Shown: positions 6,496 to 9,230 of the stretch, piece by piece | Position numbering within the stretch: the first letter of the stretch is position 1 | How the letters are laid out: each line of letters opens with the position of its first letter | Made by a program: the position numbers and the translations under genes | Assembly (NCBI GenBank): GCA_947647645.1 | Contig: CANSLE010000077.1 | Location: forward strand, 1-9,230 | Source of the DNA: an uncultured Microbacterium sp. | Lineage (GTDB): Bacteria > Actinomycetota > Actinomycetes > Actinomycetales > Microbacteriaceae | Length of the DNA: 9,230 bases | Reading direction: 5' to 3' | Notes under the pieces: model-generated | What the model was told of the DNA's origin: nothing | The model's input: the letters and a program-made list of their open reading frames with translations, nothing else | Database searches by the model: none

Positions 6496-7227
6496 ATGCT
6501 CGCCGACCCCCTCCGCACCCCCCGTCGCCGCGCCGCCGGCGCCGTCGCCGCCGGACTCGTGCTGATGACCTCGCTCACCGGGTGCACCCAGATCGCCAGC
6601 GCCTTCAACGGTCTGCAGCAGAACGTGGTCGCCACCCCGGCACCGCGACCCTCGGCATCCACGGCGGTGTCGATGCCCTTCGACTCGAAGTTCACATACG
6701 ACGGATCGGTGTCGTTGTCCACCGATGTCGCCGACGGCCTCGAGGTGCGTCTGGACATCTGGGCGGCCTCCCCGAAGCGCACCCAGGAATGGGCACCCGG
6801 CAACGACAAGACGTTCGGCTTCGCGGTCAACGTCTACGACCACCGCGTCGACGAGAAGGCCGTGCTCACGCAGAAGCGTCGCGTATACCTGTCGATGATC
6901 AGCATCACCTCGCAGGTGGCGCAGTCGACCATCGGCCAGCAGCAGATGATGTCGCCGTTCCAGTTCTCGGCCGATCCGCGTACGCTCGTGCCCACCGACA
7001 CGTTGCGCTCCGACCGTGGCCTCCTGCTGAACAGCTTCCAGGGCGGTCTGCTGGTGCCCACGACGACGATCCACCAACTGCCGGCGGACACCTACGGTCT
7101 CACGCTGCAGTTCGCGCTGCAGATCTGGGTCGAGGGTGCCGCGAACACGGACACCAGCTTCACGCAGCAGACCGTCTACCAGGTTCTTCCGGTGGCGATC
7201 TTCTCACCGACCGCTTCCACTCAATAG
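6496..7227 (+). CDS. Secreted lipoprotein, second of the paralogous pair
   Basis: A 243-residue predicted lipoprotein with a basic start (Arg cluster at 10-12), a hydrophobic core at 14-27 and the lipobox LTGC with lipidated C30. A short Pro/Ala/Ser linker (about 45-60) leads to a beta-rich domain at about 65-236. It parallels the upstream lipoprotein: IW at 88-89 against YW, RRVYLSMISITS (128-139) against KVYLQRATMTAI, and a terminal block LPADTYGLTLQFALQIWVEG (195-214) followed by a T/S/N-rich loop and a final hydrophobic strand. It has an extra segment around 140-175. No known domain is recognised. The reading frame is open far upstream, but only from the ATG at 6496 (or the in-frame GTG 6487) does it give a proper signal peptide; the upstream part overlaps the first lipoprotein out of frame. 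The glycosyltransferase starts 33 bases after its stop, so the two are probably co-expressed. The true start codon is somewhat uncertain. Confidence 0.82.
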   Translation: MLADPLRTPRRRAAGAVAAGLVLMTSLTGCTQIASAFNGLQQNVVATPAPRPSASTAVSMPFDSKFTYDGSVSLSTDVADGLEVRLDIWAASPKRTQEWAPGNDKTFGFAVNVYDHRVDEKAVLTQKRRVYLSMISITSQVAQSTIGQQQMMSPFQFSADPRTLVPTDTLRSDRGLLLNSFQGGLLVPTTTIHQLPADTYGLTLQFALQIWVEGAANTDTSFTQQTVYQVLPVAIFSPTASTQ

Positions 7228-7230
7228 TCT
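7225..7230 (+). promoter_or_regulatory. Possible -10 element (TAGTCT) overlapping the lipoprotein stop
   Basis: TAGTCT begins at the stop codon of the second lipoprotein and could give the glycosyltransferase its own transcript. No convincing -35 is found 17 bases upstream. GAGG at 7249-7252, 8 bases before GTG 7261, is the ribosome binding site. Confidence 0.25.
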
Positions 7231-7260
7231 GTTGCCCACCGCAGACGCGAGGTACCTATC

Positions 7261-8796
7261 GTGAGCACGCCCTTTGACACCGGACGGCAGGCCGCCCAGC
7301 CGCAGTTCACCGCTGCGCCGTTCGCGTCGCCTCCCGTGCCGCCGGCGAACCCGTACGGGTACGCCGCGCAGGAGATGCCGCCGCATCCCGCCGATCTCGC
7401 GATCCCCGACCTCGACGACTTCGCCTCGGTGCTCGAGAACACGACGGTGCACCGCTCGACGATCGGCTGCGTCATCCCGGCGTACAACGAAGAGGGCTCG
7501 ATCGCGGACGTGATCCGCTCGCTGCTCGGTCAGAGCCGCGTCCCCGACGTCATCCACGTCGTCGTCAACAACACGTCCGATGCGACGGTGAAGATCGCCT
7601 CGGAGTTCAGCGGCCCGCATGAGATCACGACCGAGCTCGGCGAGCAGTTCACCGAGGTCTTCGTCCACGACATCGGCAAGAACCCCGACAAGAAGGTCGG
7701 CGCGCTCAACTACGGCTACGCCCTCGTCGAGGGGTACGACTACCTGCTCGGCGTCGACGGCGACACCATCGCCGACCGGCGCGCGGTGGAGTACCTCGAA
7801 GCCGAGGCGGTCGGCGACTCTCGCATCGGCGGCATCTCGGCCATCTATTCGATCGACGACAAGCCGATCACGGGCCTCGTCGCGAAGTTCCTCATCGCGG
7901 GCCAGCGCACCCAGTTCGCGGCGTTCAACCTGCAGAACCTGTTGCGTGGGCGCAACATGGCGGTGCTGGGCGGTCAGTTCTCGATCTTCTCGACGACGGC
8001 GCTGCGCGACGTCATGAAGGCGAACCATCAGAACTCCCCGTGGGTCAAGGACAGCGAGGTCGAGGATTCGCTGCTGTCGCTGCAGATCAAGAGCGCCGGC
8101 TACCTCACCAAGATCAGCCCGTTCGCGCGCGCGGATGTCGGGGGGATGACGACCCTGAAGGGCTACGACGCCCAGCAGGTGAAGTGGACGTACGGCGCGA
8201 TCGAGCTGATGTGGCCCGGCCAGCGCGGTGACACGAAGGGACAGCCCTTCCACCCCAACCTGCGCCTGCGCTGGTTCGAGAACTTCTCCATGCTCACGAA
8301 CCTCTTCGTGCGTGTGGCCTTCCTCACCCTGCTGATCGCCTCGCTGTCGATCAACGCGTTCGTCTTCTCGCCGTGGTGGCTCGTCCCGCCTGCGGTCGCC
8401 ATGCTGCTGAACCTGCGCGTCGCCCGTGCCATGGAGACGTGCGACAGCCGGGACCTGATGTTCGCCGTGTTCATGTTCCCGGCGGAGATCTTCATGTGGG
8501 TGCGCATCAGCCACTTCCTCCGCTCATGGACCCGCTTCCTGTCCCGCAAGAAGGTCGACAACTGGGCGATGCAGGCGAAGGCGGAACGCGGCGGCGGCAG
8601 CATCGGCCACTGGGTGCCGTTCATCATGCTGGCGATCGTGGCGATCGCCGTCGCCGTCGTCTGGAACATGCTCGACCCGGTGGCGCAGTCCGCGATCCTC
8701 TGGGTCGGATGGCCGATCGTCGGCGTCGTCACCGTCGTTCAGACGGTGCTCATGTCATTCAAGCTGTTCCGGCGTCACCAGGGGTTCACGGTCTGA
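7261..8796 (+). CDS. Membrane-embedded family 2 glycosyltransferase (polysaccharide synthase type)
   Basis: A 511-residue inner-membrane glycosyltransferase likely to polymerise a sugar and pass it across the membrane, as cellulose, hyaluronan and poly-N-acetylglucosamine synthases do. A Pro-rich tail (1-65) precedes the GT-A catalytic domain: CVIPAYNEEGSIADVIRSLL (70-89), the DxD motif in LGVDGDTI (163-170; D166, D168), GGQFSIF at 237-243, the acceptor-site VED (267-269; D269 the likely base) and QQVKW at 305-309, the position of the QxxRW motif of processive synthases but with K308 instead of R. Hydrophobic segments follow at about 347-369, 371-386, 399-417, 452-470 and 478-500. The start is GTG with GAGG at 7249-7252. 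It is third in a row after two lipoproteins, whose location outside the membrane fits handling of the product. Donor sugar and product cannot be read from the sequence. There is no visible PilZ domain. Confidence 0.92.
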   Translation: MSTPFDTGRQAAQPQFTAAPFASPPVPPANPYGYAAQEMPPHPADLAIPDLDDFASVLENTTVHRSTIGCVIPAYNEEGSIADVIRSLLGQSRVPDVIHVVVNNTSDATVKIASEFSGPHEITTELGEQFTEVFVHDIGKNPDKKVGALNYGYALVEGYDYLLGVDGDTIADRRAVEYLEAEAVGDSRIGGISAIYSIDDKPITGLVAKFLIAGQRTQFAAFNLQNLLRGRNMAVLGGQFSIFSTTALRDVMKANHQNSPWVKDSEVEDSLLSLQIKSAGYLTKISPFARADVGGMTTLKGYDAQQVKWTYGAIELMWPGQRGDTKGQPFHPNLRLRWFENFSMLTNLFVRVAFLTLLIASLSINAFVFSPWWLVPPAVAMLLNLRVARAMETCDSRDLMFAVFMFPAEIFMWVRISHFLRSWTRFLSRKKVDNWAMQAKAERGGGSIGHWVPFIMLAIVAIAVAVVWNMLDPVAQSAILWVGWPIVGVVTVVQTVLMSFKLFRRHQGFTV

Positions 8797-8803
8797 GGCG
8801 TGC

Positions 8804-9230
8804 TCAGGCGGCGTGCTCGGCGGTGAGGCGGTAGCCCACGCCGCGCACCGTCTCGATGTAGCGCGGGTTGGCGGGGTTGTCGCCGAGCTTTCGGCGGAGG
8901 TTCGTCATGTGGGCCTCGATCGCCCGCTTGTCGGCCTCGCCGACGAAATAGCTCGTGACATACGACTCTCCGCGCAGCACGAGCGTCAGGTCGGCCTTGC
9001 TGCGCACTCGGCGCTTGGACTCCATGAGTGTCGCGAGCAGATCGAACTCGGTCCGGGTGAGGACGAGCTCGTGGCCCGCGATCGCCGCCACCCGTTGTTC
9101 GGGGTTCACGGCGAGGTCACGGTGCGCGACCCAGCCCGGCCCTGCCACCGACACCACGCCCGCGTCCGCGGTGGCGAGGTCCGTTCCGGGGGCCTGCGGT
9201 CCGACGCTCGCCGGGACGACGATCGGCGGT
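8804..9230 (-). CDS. Winged-helix DNA-binding protein (OmpR/PhoB C-terminal domain), N-terminus beyond window
   Basis: A transcription factor whose C-terminal part carries the OmpR/PhoB winged helix. Recognisable elements, read from the right: an N-terminal beta-sheet (HRDLAVNPEQRV, AIAGHELVL), LTRTEFDLLATLMES forming the first helix, a hydrophobic stretch ending in RGESYV, a recognition-helix region IEAHMTNLRRKLGDN and the wing PRYIETVRGVGYRL near the C-terminus. The frame is open to the window edge. A GTG at 9157 is the first in-window start, but another 24 codons upstream lack a stop, so the real protein probably extends beyond. The visible residues before the winged helix are Pro/Ala/Gly/Val-rich linker, and no trace of a receiver domain is in view. 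Its stop is 7 bases from the convergent glycosyltransferase stop. It could regulate the envelope genes, but no binding site is identified. Confidence 0.85.
   Translation of the reverse strand, partial: PPIVVPASVGPQAPGTDLATADAGVVSVAGPGWVAHRDLAVNPEQRVAAIAGHELVLTRTEFDLLATLMESKRRVRSKADLTLVLRGESYVTSYFVGEADKRAIEAHMTNLRRKLGDNPANPRYIETVRGVGYRLTAEHAA

Noticed and set aside
7204..8514. 436-codon open frame on the - strand opposite the glycosyltransferase
   Set aside because: It is the complement of a gene with clear GT2 motifs. Its product is dominated by R, D, H, E and V repeats typical of antisense frames in GC-rich DNA and has no recognisable domain.
1..9230. tRNA, rRNA, CRISPR arrays, insertion sequences, attachment sites
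   Set aside because: None was seen on reading both strands: no spaced direct repeats, no transposase or integrase motifs, no cloverleaf-like sequence.

Overview
The window is a high-GC (roughly 70%) actinobacterial chromosome segment. It has third-position G/C coding, weak TANNNT-type -10 elements, apparent leaderless starts, LPXTG and lipobox surface proteins, and tandem Usp proteins. The frequent D-A/A-S codon pairs written GAT-GCC and GCA-TCC, together with the gene repertoire, suggest Microbacteriaceae, most likely Microbacterium or a close relative. That genus call is inference. Nothing visible looks phage- or transposon-derived; there is no tRNA, rRNA, CRISPR array or insertion sequence.

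Left part (1-3259). A membrane O-acyltransferase (acyltransferase-3/OafA type) runs leftwards off the window edge. Diverging from it across a 172-base gap is a PfkB-family sugar kinase (fructokinase-like), then a possible 24-codon mini-ORF whose stop overlaps the GTG start of truA (tRNA pseudouridine synthase A) in a GTGA arrangement. The last two look translationally coupled.

Middle part (3260-5046). A stand-alone endonuclease/exonuclease/phosphatase-fold protein and a tandem-domain universal stress protein each appear to have their own promoter. A perfect 19-bp inverted repeat closes this block and separates it from the convergent gene on its right, so it probably terminates transcription from both sides.

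Right part (5047-9230). This is a cell-envelope block. A small secreted LPXTG (LPSTG) wall-anchored protein is transcribed leftwards. Divergent from it are two lipoproteins that appear to be paralogues of each other, then a membrane-embedded family 2 glycosyltransferase of the processive polysaccharide-synthase type. A PhoB/OmpR-type winged-helix DNA-binding protein, running in from the right edge, ends 7 bases from the glycosyltransferase stop. The working hypothesis is a synthase-dependent surface polysaccharide system in which the glycosyltransferase makes and exports a glycan, the paired lipoproteins handle it outside the membrane, and the anchored protein may be a surface partner. The gene calls are well supported. 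The joint function is inference, and no substrate can be named.

Gaps of note: 1223-1394 and 5551-5758 are divergent promoter regions. No other gap exceeds 100 bases.
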